Positions 1 through 6,005 of a stretch of DNA of 6,269 nt are shown piece after piece. The notes below the pieces were generated by a model, which ran no database searches, was not told where the DNA came from, and worked only from the letters and a program-made list of their open reading frames with translations. Within the stretch, counting starts at the first letter, position 1; the number at the start of each line of letters is the position of its first letter. Made by a program: the position numbers and the translations under genes. The stretch is from positions 1-6,269 of the forward strand of contig CALGZX010000131.1 of the NCBI GenBank assembly GCA_937934165.1, in the 5' to 3' direction. The DNA comes from an uncultured Collinsella sp. (GTDB lineage: Bacteria; Actinomycetota; Coriobacteriia; Coriobacteriales; Coriobacteriaceae).

Positions 1-54
1 CTGGTGATCTCCGCCTTGAGAGGGCGGCGTCCTAAACCGCTAGACGAACGGGCC
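1..54 (-). tRNA. tRNA-Glu (anticodon CTC), 3' part cut by window edge
   Basis: Read on the minus strand, this begins with the acceptor strand GGCCCGT. It continues with a D arm (GTCT, AGCGGTTT, AGGAC) and an anticodon stem CCGCC/GGCGG enclosing the loop CTCTCAA. The anticodon CTC lies at 18-20 and reads GAG, so the amino acid is glutamate. The acceptor and D arm match the usual bacterial tRNA-Glu pattern. The variable region and the first strand of the T stem (ACCAG) reach base 1; the rest of the T arm and the 3' acceptor strand lie outside the window. The gene follows cca on the same strand, but a candidate promoter of its own lies between them. Confidence 0.93.
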
Positions 55-88
55 ACATGACATCTGCACTACCGTGCTGCGTAGAAAT

Positions 89-117
89 ATATTACGGGAC
101 AAAAAACGTCAGCGCAA
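89..117 (-). promoter_or_regulatory. Candidate promoter for the tRNA-Glu gene
   Basis: On the minus strand a TAATAT -10 box (89-94) sits 17 bases from TTGCGC (112-117), which matches only the first three bases of the -35 consensus. Transcription would start near 82, giving a leader of about 28 bases before the mature tRNA 5' end at 54. The spacing is ideal and the -35 is weak. The alternative is read-through from cca. Confidence 0.45.
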
Positions 118-120
118 GAA

Positions 121-151
121 GAAATTCCAAATTGCCGAAAAATTGTCGGCA
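121..151 (-). terminator. Weak terminator-like hairpin after cca
   Basis: About 30 bases past the cca stop, the minus strand can form a 6-bp stem TGCCGA/TCGGCA (146-151 with 133-138) around a 7-base loop. An AT-rich stretch, ATTTGGAATTT, follows. The stem is short and the T-run is broken, so termination would be leaky at best. It is the only hairpin I see between cca and the tRNA. Confidence 0.35.
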
Positions 152-181
152 GGTTATGGAACACGCAGGTAAACTGGGTAG

Positions 182-1576
182 CTAATTCAAGTTGAGATGG
201 ACCAAAAGAGCTTCGCGCTCGTTGGGAAAATCGTCTTCGATCACGGCGTCGAGGACGGAGTTGAGAAGCTGCCCCAGTTCCGGCCCGGGCTTGACTCCGG
301 CACGGATCAGGTCGCCGCCGTTGATGGCGAGCATCTTGAGCGTATAGGGCTCCCCCGCCCTCAGCAGCTCGTGCGCCATCGCGCGCATCTCCTCAATCGT
401 CTCAACGTAATAGAAGCACGACGGGGCCTTGCCAAGTGTGTCGGCACGCTTAAGGTCCATGAGCTCGTCAATCAGGCGGGCCGTGTCGACGCCCTCACCC
501 GAAAGCGCGCGCATCATATTGAGCAGACAGGAGCGCTCGGGGCGCAGCGGCTTATCATGGTATTTGATGAGCAGACACACGTCGCGCACCAAGTCGTGCG
601 AGAGCGCCAGGCGATCCATAATGACGCGCGCCTTCTTGGCGCCGAGCTCGGGATGACCGTAGAAGTGTCCGCTACCGGCATGGTCGACCGTGAAGCACTC
701 GGGCTTGGACACATCGTGCAAAAACGCCGCCCACATAAGGCTCGACGAGGGCGCGACGCCGTCACACAGCGCGAGCTCCCCCGCCACCGTCAGCACACGG
801 GCGATATGCACGTAGACGTTAAACGCATGATAGACACTGCGCTGGTCAAAGCCCCTACCCGCAGCGAGCTCGGGCACGGCGGCGCAAATAAGCTCGGGGT
901 AGCGCAGCATCGCGTCTCCCCCATGACCGGTCGAAAGGATGCCCTCAAGCTCAATACCCACGCGCTCGCGCGCCACGGCATTGAGCAGCGGCGCACATTC
1001 GGCCAGCGCCTGTTTGGTCGCGGGTTCAATCATAAAATCCAGACGGCAGGCAAAACGCACCGCGCGCAGCATGCGAAGCGCGTCCTCGTTAAAACGACGT
1101 TTGGGATCGCCGACAGCGCGAATCAGCTTGCGCTCCAAGTCACCCTGGCCGTCGTAGCGGTCGACAAGCCCGCGCTCGGGATGCCAGGCCATGGCATTGA
1201 CGGTAAAGTCGCGGCGCGCCAGATCGTCCTCGAGCGAGGCGGCACGCTCCACACTCTGGGGATGGCGCCCATCGGTATAGAAGCCATCCAGACGGTACGT
1301 GGTGACCTCGATACGCTCGCCATCGGAAATAGCCGTGATTCCGCCAAATTTAATGCCCGACTCCACAACCGCGATGCCGGCGGCCTCGAGCGCCGCTTTG
1401 GACTCCTGCCACAGGCCGCTACAGCACATATCAACATCGTGGCTGGGGTACCCCATCAGGGCGTCGCGTACCCAACCGCCTACGTACCAAGCCTCAAGAC
1501 CAGCCGCCTCAAGCGCGCGCAGGACGCGCAGGGACGCATCGGACGGTTGAGTACCGTTGAGCGAAACATTGCACAT
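182..1576 (-). CDS. cca: CCA-adding tRNA nucleotidyltransferase with HD domain
   Basis: This protein adds or repairs the 3'-terminal CCA of tRNAs from CTP and ATP without a nucleic acid template, in the cytoplasm. It has 464 residues from the chosen start. The N-terminal class II nucleotidyltransferase head carries GGWVRD (33-38) and the metal-binding DVD (47-49). RRDFTVNAM (121-129) and the base-selecting EDALR (164-168) follow. An HD domain lies in the second half: HD at 287-288, then H308 in FYGHPELG, YHD (339-341) and D379 in KRAD. The C-terminal stretch LAINGGDLIRAG (416-427) followed by PGPELG is typical of bacterial CCA/poly(A) polymerase-like proteins. Poly(A) polymerase I is the main alternative, but the HD domain and general layout favour CCA addition. 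I chose the ATG at 1576 because AGGAGG sits 8 bases upstream; an in-frame GTG at 1594 would place that AGGAGG inside the gene. It lies downstream of a terminated kinase gene, so it should have its own promoter, which I could not assign. The tRNA-Glu gene follows it. Confidence 0.95.
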   Translation of the reverse strand: MCNVSLNGTQPSDASLRVLRALEAAGLEAWYVGGWVRDALMGYPSHDVDMCCSGLWQESKAALEAAGIAVVESGIKFGGITAISDGERIEVTTYRLDGFYTDGRHPQSVERAASLEDDLARRDFTVNAMAWHPERGLVDRYDGQGDLERKLIRAVGDPKRRFNEDALRMLRAVRFACRLDFMIEPATKQALAECAPLLNAVARERVGIELEGILSTGHGGDAMLRYPELICAAVPELAAGRGFDQRSVYHAFNVYVHIARVLTVAGELALCDGVAPSSSLMWAAFLHDVSKPECFTVDHAGSGHFYGHPELGAKKARVIMDRLALSHDLVRDVCLLIKYHDKPLRPERSCLLNMMRALSGEGVDTARLIDELMDLKRADTLGKAPSCFYYVETIEEMRAMAHELLRAGEPYTLKMLAINGGDLIRAGVKPGPELGQLLNSVLDAVIEDDFPNEREALLVHLNLN

Positions 1577-1584
1577 GCCTATGG

Positions 1585-1590
1585 CCTCCT
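1585..1590 (-). promoter_or_regulatory. Shine-Dalgarno deciding the cca start
   Basis: A perfect AGGAGG on the minus strand stands 8 bases before the ATG at 1576. The longer in-frame reading from GTG at 1594 would start only 3 bases before this motif and use it as codons 2-4, so the ATG is the better start. Confidence 0.85.
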
Positions 1591-1713
1591 GCACTTGTGA
1601 GCGTTAATCGATGGTTCTCAAGAAGTCTAACAAGAAACGAGAAAGCGCGCACACGCAATCGCGTCGTCGATTCGATAAAGCGAGACAGCAGACGCCACAT
1701 ACGTTCAGCGCGC

Positions 1714-1749
1714 AAAAAACACCCGCCTTGGTAATCCAAAGCGGGTGTT
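1714..1749 (-). terminator. Intrinsic terminator after kinase A
   Basis: On the minus strand a 9-bp stem AACACCCGC/GCGGGTGTT (1741-1749 with 1718-1726) is capped by an inner TTGG/CCAA stem with a 4-base loop. It is followed directly by a run of six T (1714-1719, sharing two with the stem). It begins 23 bases past the stop codon of the kinase at 1772-2704. It should isolate that gene from cca. Confidence 0.92.
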
Positions 1750-1771
1750 CGGCAACGACGTATCGATGCTG

Positions 1772-2704
1772 CTAGCAGACCTGGCGAACCTCGATGTGCT
1801 TCTTATATTCGTCCACCTTGGCAAAATCACCCAGACCGGGGCACTCGACCACGTTGGCGCCAGTGGCCATCGAAAGGCGCAGGGCGTCCTCGACGCGCTC
1901 GGGGGCGTCGTGCCACAAGGACAGGAAGGCAGCGAGCGAGGAATCGCCGGCGCACACAGTCGACAGCAGCTTGACGTCGAAGGTGCGGTTGGCAAACCAG
2001 ATGTGCTCGCCGTTGGAGAAGTACGCGCCGGCGCCACCGAGGGTCAGCAGCACGTTCTTGGCGCCCTTGGCATGCAGCTCGGCCATAGCGCCCTTGACGG
2101 ACTCGTCGTCGCCACCGCTCACCTTGATGCCAAAGATGTCGAGCAGCTCGTCGTCATTGGGCTTGATCAGCAGCGGCTCCATGGCAATGAGGTCTGCCAG
2201 CTGATGGCTCGAGATATCGAGCACGAACTCGGCCCCCTTGGCCTTTACACGGCGCAGGACCTCGGCCAAGAAGCCCTCGGAAGTGTTAGGAGGCAGCGAG
2301 CCGCTAATGACCAAGCAGGTCATGTCATCGAGCGAATCGATAAGCTCAAACATCTCCTGCTCGTTAGCCTCGTTGATGGCGGCACCGGCGTTGACCATGT
2401 TGTACTCGGTGTCGGGGCCGGCATTGAGGAACACGTTGACGCGCGTGATGCCGTCGGTCCACACGGGCTTGACGGGCACGCCCAGGGCCTCGGCGCCCTT
2501 GACGATAAACTCGCCCGAGAAGCCAGCGAAGAAGCCCAGAATCGTGGTGTCGACACCGTAGTGATCGAGAGTGAACGAGACGTTAAGACCCTTGCCGTTG
2601 GGCGTGTAGACCGCGTTGCGGGTACGCGTGACAGTGTTGGCAGCAAGGCCGTCGCAGGCGATGTTGTAGTCAATGGCGGGATTTGCAGTGAGCGTGTAAA
2701 TCAT
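1772..2704 (-). CDS. fruK: PfkB-family sugar kinase A, 1-phosphofructokinase type
   Basis: This is a cytoplasmic ATP-dependent kinase of the PfkB fold, closest in style to 1-phosphofructokinase and tagatose-6-phosphate kinase, which make fructose-1,6- or tagatose-1,6-bisphosphate. It has 310 residues, normal for the group. In order it shows TLTANPAID (4-12), the sugar-binding NGKGLNVS (36-43, N41), TDGITRVN (83-90, R88), SGSLPP (134-139), LIKPNDDE (179-186), the ATP-site TLGGAGA (221-227) and the anion-hole/catalytic CAGD (251-254) with D254 as the expected base. The usual Gly before AGD is Cys. I chose the ATG at 2704 because AAAGGA lies 6 bases upstream; an in-frame GTG at 2719 would start on the Shine-Dalgarno itself. 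It is a paralogue of the next gene upstream, about half identical by eye and exactly the same length. A terminator separates the two, so it is probably transcribed alone. Substrate is inferred; tagatose-6-phosphate kinase is possible. Confidence 0.9.
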   Translation of the reverse strand: MIYTLTANPAIDYNIACDGLAANTVTRTRNAVYTPNGKGLNVSFTLDHYGVDTTILGFFAGFSGEFIVKGAEALGVPVKPVWTDGITRVNVFLNAGPDTEYNMVNAGAAINEANEQEMFELIDSLDDMTCLVISGSLPPNTSEGFLAEVLRRVKAKGAEFVLDISSHQLADLIAMEPLLIKPNDDELLDIFGIKVSGGDDESVKGAMAELHAKGAKNVLLTLGGAGAYFSNGEHIWFANRTFDVKLLSTVCAGDSSLAAFLSLWHDAPERVEDALRLSMATGANVVECPGLGDFAKVDEYKKHIEVRQVC

Positions 2705-2738
2705 GAATGTTCCTTTCACGAAGCAACGTGTTAATGAA

Positions 2739-2744
2739 AGTATA
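2739..2744 (-). promoter_or_regulatory. Candidate -10 box for kinase A
   Basis: TATACT on the minus strand lies 34 bases before the ATG at 2704, inside an AT-rich patch. The six bases at -35 spacing (TAGCCT) do not resemble the consensus, so an activator or an unusual sigma site is possible. A promoter is expected here because a strong terminator at 2835-2866 ends transcription from kinase B. Confidence 0.4.
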
Positions 2745-2834
2745 TTCCACGCATCGGTAAAAGGCTAGGACAACTCGGTGAACGGTGTGGAAGCGATGAA
2801 GTACGGCAGGACATCTCCACCCCCATGAAGAAAC

Positions 2835-2866
2835 AAAAAAGGCGCCCCGGCCGAAACCGGGGCGCC
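2835..2866 (-). terminator. Strong intrinsic terminator after kinase B
   Basis: A perfect 10-bp GC-only stem, GGCGCCCCGG/CCGGGGCGCC (2857-2866 with 2841-2850), surrounds a 6-base loop. It is followed on the minus strand by TTTTTT (2835-2840). It starts 28 bases after the stop codon at 2895. It marks the end of the ptsH-ptsI-kinase B transcription unit. Confidence 0.95.
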
Positions 2867-2894
2867 GCATGCGCACGAATATGTCGCGTTTCGA

Positions 2895-3827
2895 TTACTG
2901 ACGATCGAGCTTGCGGACAGCAACGCGCTTGCTGTACTCGTCGACGTGACCAAAGTCGCCAATGCCGACGGACTCGGCAACGTTGGCGCCGGTGGCCATA
3001 GCGAGCTTCATGGCCTCCTCGACGTTGTCGCGATCCCTGTACCACTTGTGCAGGAACGCAGCGAGGGTGCAGTCGCCGGCGCAGACGGAAGAAACCAGCT
3101 TGATGTTGAACTCACGCTTGGCGTACCAGATGTCCTCGCCGTTGGAGAAGTAAGCGTCGCCGCGGCTACCACGGGTGAGCAGCACGTTCTGAACGCCAGC
3201 GTCGTGAGCCATCTTCATGGCAACGCGAACCTCGTCGTCGGTGTCGACCGGCACGCCGAAGATGGCCTTCATCTCGTGATGGTTCGGCTTGATGAGCAGC
3301 GGCTTCTTGTGAGCGAGCTCCTTGAGCTTGTCGGAGGACAGGTCCAGGACGACGTCGGCGCCACGAGCCTGAGCGTGCTCCATGACCTGAGCCAGGAAGT
3401 CAGGCGTAGCTTTGGGAGGCACGGAGCCGGAAACGATCAGGCACTCGAGATCGCCCGCGGTGTCCAGGATGTTGTAGAGCTCCTCCTGGTGCTGCGGCGT
3501 GATCGGAGCACCCGGGTTCAGGATGCCGTACTCGTGCTGGCCATCGTTGACGTAGGTGTTAATGCGCGTGATACCGTCGGTCCAGACCGGGCGGCAGAGG
3601 CAACCCAGGTTCATGACCTCCTCGACGATGAACTTGCCCGTGAAGCCAGCGAAGAAGCCGAGCGCGACGGTGTCGACGCCCATCTTCTTAAAGGCGAAGG
3701 ACACGTCGAGGCCCTTGCCGTTAGCCGTGTAGCTGGCCGAGCCGGTGCGGACGTTCTCGTCGGGCTCGAGCGGAGAGCTCGAAACCGTCATGTCGACAGC
3801 CGGGTTAGCGGTTAGCGTGTAGAACAT
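2895..3827 (-). CDS. PfkB-family sugar kinase B, divergent paralogue next to ptsI
   Basis: This 310-residue cytoplasmic kinase has the PfkB fold and is a tandem paralogue of the gene at 1772-2704. It keeps TLTANPAVD (4-12), TDGITRIN (83-90, R88), NPGAPIT (104-110, close to the NEPGP-type motif of the 1-phosphofructokinase group), SGSVPP (133-138), LIKPNHHE (178-185) and CAGD (249-252, D252 the expected catalytic base). Two points differ from kinase A and the family. The substrate-site Asn of GKGxN is Asp41 (NGKGLDVS; codon GAC at 3705-3707). The glycine-rich ATP loop reads TRGSRGDA (218-225) instead of TLGGAGA, with one extra residue. The ATG at 3827 has AGGGGG 8 bases upstream. It lies 74 bases after ptsI with no clear promoter between, so co-transcription with ptsHI is likely. 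Best guess is 1-phosphofructokinase or a related sugar-phosphate kinase with shifted specificity; I leave the symbol blank. Confidence 0.88.
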   Translation of the reverse strand: MFYTLTANPAVDMTVSSSPLEPDENVRTGSASYTANGKGLDVSFAFKKMGVDTVALGFFAGFTGKFIVEEVMNLGCLCRPVWTDGITRINTYVNDGQHEYGILNPGAPITPQHQEELYNILDTAGDLECLIVSGSVPPKATPDFLAQVMEHAQARGADVVLDLSSDKLKELAHKKPLLIKPNHHEMKAIFGVPVDTDDEVRVAMKMAHDAGVQNVLLTRGSRGDAYFSNGEDIWYAKREFNIKLVSSVCAGDCTLAAFLHKWYRDRDNVEEAMKLAMATGANVAESVGIGDFGHVDEYSKRVAVRKLDRQ

Positions 3828-3828
3828 T

Positions 3829-3844
3829 TACAGTACCCCCTGTA
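3829..3844 (-). promoter_or_regulatory. Inverted repeat around the kinase B Shine-Dalgarno
   Basis: On the minus strand TACAG (3840-3844) and CTGTA (3829-3833) form a 5-bp inverted repeat with a 6-base spacer, GGGGTA. The Shine-Dalgarno AGGGGG runs from the first arm into the spacer. In RNA this could be a small hairpin showing the ribosome site in its loop; in DNA it could be an operator. The arms are short, so it may be chance. Confidence 0.3.
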
Positions 3845-3854
3845 TATGTGAGGG

Positions 3855-3884
3855 CCGCGTGGCCGGCCCATTCCGACCACGCGG
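3855..3884 (-). other. Strong intercistronic hairpin between ptsI and kinase B, no T-tract
   Basis: The minus strand forms a 12-bp stem (3873-3884 with 3855-3866) containing one G-T wobble and a 6-base loop. It starts 17 bases past the ptsI stop. The bases after the stem are CCCTCAC, not a T-run, so it does not look like an intrinsic terminator. It could protect the ptsHI 3' end from exonucleases, be an RNase cleavage site, or work with Rho. Confidence 0.75.
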
Positions 3885-3901
3885 TTACCTCTGATACCAA
3901 A

Positions 3902-5611
3902 TTAGCGAGCTGCGGACTCGAGCAGTGCCTTGACCTCGGCGGCGGTGTTGCAGGCGAGCGCCTTCTCGGCGAGCTCGTCGCACTCGGCCTTGGTCCACTG
4001 GCTGATGGTCTTGCGGGCGCGCAGGATCGACGGAGCGCTCATCGAGAACTCCTCCAGGCCCCAGCTGATCAGCAGCGGCTCGAGCAGCGGATCGGCAGCG
4101 GCCTCGCCGCACATACCGACCATGATGCCGGCCTTCACGCCGCTCTCGATGATGTTCTTGAGCGAGCGGAGCACGGCGGGATAGTACACCTGGTACAGGT
4201 TGGAGATGGTGTCGTTGCCACGGTCGGCGCACATGGTGTAGCCGATCAGGTCGTTGGTGCCGATGGAGAAGAAGTCGGCGACCTCGGCAAGACGGTCTGC
4301 GAGCAGCGAAGCGGCGGGCGTCTCGACCATAATGCCGACCTCGATGTTCTCGTTGAACTTTCGACCCTCTTCGGTCAGCTCGGCCTTGCACTGCTCGACG
4401 AGCTCCTTGACAGCCAAGACCTCCTCGACGCAGGTGACGAGCGGGATCATGATCTTGACGTCACCGAAGGCGCTAGCGCGCAGCAGAGCGCGGAGCTGGA
4501 CCTTGTACTGGTCGGGATTGGCCAGGCAGTAACGCACGGCGCGGAAGCCCATGAAGGGGTTATCTTCCTTGACCATGTGCAGATACGGAATCTCCTTGTC
4601 GCCGCCCACATCGAGCGTGCGGATGATGACCGGAGCACCCTTGAGCGCGCTGGCGACCTTACGGTAGGCGTTGAACTGCTCCTCCTCGGAAGGAAGCTCA
4701 GCAGAGTCCATGAACAGGAACTCGGAGCGGAACAGACCGATGGCCTCGGCGTCGTGATCGAGCGCGTTGGGCACGTCATCGGGGTTACCGATGTTGCAGG
4801 CGATGATCTTCTTGATGCCATCGGCAGTCACGGACGGCTTGCCACGGAAGGCCTCGAGGGCTGCCTTCTCGGCAGCGAAGGCCTCGGCCTTGGCGGTGTA
4901 GGCAGCGAGCGTCTCCTCGTCGGGATCGGCCTCAACGATACCCTTGCCACCGTCGACGACAACGGTCATACCGTTGCGCAGCGCGGTGCAGCTGTTGGAA
5001 ACCGAAAGGACAGCCGGGATCTCAAGGGCGCGCGCAATAATCGCGGAATGCGACGTGCGGCCACCGGTCTCGGTGACGATACCGGCAACGTGGGCCTTAT
5101 CGATCGTGGCGGTCATGGACGGCGTGAGGTCGTGCACGACAACGACAGTGTTCTCGGGCAGGACGGAGAGGTCGACGACCTCCTTGCCCAGCAGCTCGGC
5201 CAGAATACCGGTGCGGATGTCGGCGATGTCGGCCGCGCGCAGACGGAACATCTCGTCGTCCATAGACAGGAACATGTTCTCGAACATGGTCGAGGTGTCC
5301 ATGAGCGCCTGCTCGGCGCAGGTACCGCCGTCAATGGCGGCGTTGATGGCGTCGGTCATGCCCGGGTCCTGAGCCAAGACAATGTGTCCGCTCATGATCT
5401 CGGCCTCGGCCTCGCCCACCGTCTCCTTCATGTGGTCGGCCTGAGCCTGGGTCTTCTCGCAGAAGACCGAAAGAGCGGACTGATAGCGCTCCTTCTCTGC
5501 TGCCGAATCAGCAACCTCGTGCGGCTCAAACGTCAAGTCGGGATCGACGGCAACCATGACGGTACCGATACCGATGCCCTCGGAAGCGTTGACTCCCTGA
5601 TACATTCCCAT
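3902..5611 (-). CDS. ptsI: PTS enzyme I (phosphoenolpyruvate-protein phosphotransferase)
   Basis: Enzyme I starts the phosphotransferase relay: it takes phosphate from phosphoenolpyruvate onto a histidine and hands it to HPr in the cytoplasm. It has 569 residues, the normal length. The N-terminal HPr-binding and phosphohistidine domain ends in GGRTSHSAIIAR (183-194) with active-site H188. The C-terminal PEP-binding barrel carries GLFRSEFLFM (R295), IRTLDVGGDKE (R331), PFMGFRAVR (R357), IMVET (E430), SIGTNDL (D454), DRGN (R464) and MCGE with the catalytic C501. Each catalytic position is one less than in E. coli enzyme I (H189, R296, R332, R358, E431, D455, R465, C502), so the core has no net insertion. 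One segment is unusual: TNDLIGYTMCADRGN where most enzymes read TNDLTQYTLAVDRGN. The ATG at 5611 has GGAG 6 bases upstream. The ATG two codons later (5605) has AGGA at the same distance and is nearly as good. A further upstream ATG at 5659 would add residues unlike the family. ptsH lies 127 bases upstream. Confidence 0.97.
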   Translation of the reverse strand: MGMYQGVNASEGIGIGTVMVAVDPDLTFEPHEVADSAAEKERYQSALSVFCEKTQAQADHMKETVGEAEAEIMSGHIVLAQDPGMTDAINAAIDGGTCAEQALMDTSTMFENMFLSMDDEMFRLRAADIADIRTGILAELLGKEVVDLSVLPENTVVVVHDLTPSMTATIDKAHVAGIVTETGGRTSHSAIIARALEIPAVLSVSNSCTALRNGMTVVVDGGKGIVEADPDEETLAAYTAKAEAFAAEKAALEAFRGKPSVTADGIKKIIACNIGNPDDVPNALDHDAEAIGLFRSEFLFMDSAELPSEEEQFNAYRKVASALKGAPVIIRTLDVGGDKEIPYLHMVKEDNPFMGFRAVRYCLANPDQYKVQLRALLRASAFGDVKIMIPLVTCVEEVLAVKELVEQCKAELTEEGRKFNENIEVGIMVETPAASLLADRLAEVADFFSIGTNDLIGYTMCADRGNDTISNLYQVYYPAVLRSLKNIIESGVKAGIMVGMCGEAAADPLLEPLLISWGLEEFSMSAPSILRARKTISQWTKAECDELAEKALACNTAAEVKALLESAAR

Positions 5612-5630
5612 TCCTCTCTCCGTGTCATGT

Positions 5631-5659
5631 GATAAAGCGTTTTGCCATATCCATGACAA
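5631..5659 (-). promoter_or_regulatory. Possible internal promoter for ptsI
   Basis: On the minus strand TTGTCA (5654-5659), one base off the -35 consensus, is 17 bases from TTTATC (5631-5636), a poor -10. The start point would be near 5624, leaving only about a dozen bases before the ATG at 5611, barely enough for the Shine-Dalgarno. The -35 overlaps the T-run of the preceding terminator-like hairpin. Confidence 0.28.
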
Positions 5660-5693
5660 AAGAGCGCAGCTACCTTACAACAGGTCACTGCGC
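5657..5693 (-). terminator. Terminator-like hairpin between ptsH and ptsI
   Basis: The minus strand pairs GCGCAGTGACCT (5682-5693) with AGGTAGCTGCGC (5664-5675). This gives twelve positions including one wobble and one mismatch, around a 6-base loop. TCTTTTG follows. The structure starts about 45 bases past the ptsH stop. The broken, short T-run suggests partial termination, which would leave more ptsH than ptsI message. Confidence 0.6.
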
Positions 5694-5738
5694 CCCCAAA
5701 TATGAACTTAGATGTTCAACATGCGACCCGTTTGAGTT

Positions 5739-6002
5739 CTACTCGCCAAGACCGCTCTTGATGAGCTCGATGGCAGCAGCCAGAGCCTCGGCCTCGTCAG
5801 CGCCGTCGCACTTGACCTCGACCTCGGTGCCGCAGGGGATACCAGCAGCCATGAGGGCCATCGGGGACTTGCCGTTGACCTCCTTCTCGGGGGTAACGAC
5901 CGTCACGTCACAGGCATACTTGCCCATGGTGGAGGCGAACAGACCAGCCGGACGCATGTGCAGACCCTGAGGATTAACGAGGGTAGCCTTCTCAGAAACC
6001 AT
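5739..6002 (-). CDS. ptsH: Phosphocarrier protein HPr
   Basis: HPr is the small cytoplasmic carrier that takes phosphate from enzyme I and gives it to sugar-specific EIIA domains. It has 87 residues, the standard size. The active-site motif is NPQGLHMRPAG with His15, the usual position, and R17 behind it. Ser46 (KSPMALM) lies at the position of the regulatory serine that HPr kinase modifies in Firmicutes. The next residue is Pro47, where Ile or Leu is common. The C-terminal helix (DEAEALAAAIELIKSGLG) fits the family. The ATG at 6002 has AAGGAG 6 bases upstream; a longer in-frame reading to 6059 adds 19 residues with no family match. ptsI follows after a terminator-like hairpin. The leader can fold so that the Shine-Dalgarno is paired. 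Confidence 0.97.
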   Translation of the reverse strand: MVSEKATLVNPQGLHMRPAGLFASTMGKYACDVTVVTPEKEVNGKSPMALMAAGIPCGTEVEVKCDGADEAEALAAAIELIKSGLGE

Positions 6003-6005
6003 AAT

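Noticed and set aside
1574..1594. GTG start giving a longer cca
   Set aside because: It would put the AGGAGG Shine-Dalgarno inside the coding sequence; the ATG at 1576 is ideally spaced from it.
197..1600. 467-codon plus-strand open frame antisense to cca
   Set aside because: It is codon-aligned with cca, explained by the same codon bias, and has no family features.
1745..2734. 329-codon plus-strand open frame antisense to kinase A
   Set aside because: It is a mirror of a real PfkB kinase; its start lies inside the terminator of that gene.
2946..3815. 289-codon plus-strand open frame antisense to kinase B
   Set aside because: It is codon-aligned with kinase B, and the opposite strand has all PfkB motifs and a good Shine-Dalgarno.
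3848..5632. 594-codon plus-strand open frame antisense to ptsI
   Set aside because: It is codon-aligned with ptsI and open only because ptsI lacks TTA, CTA and TCA. The translation has no recognisable domain, while the minus strand carries all enzyme I catalytic residues.
5612..5659. Upstream extension of ptsI
   Set aside because: The added residues do not match enzyme I N-termini and overlap the terminator-like hairpin's T-run; starts at 5611 or 5605 have good ribosome sites.
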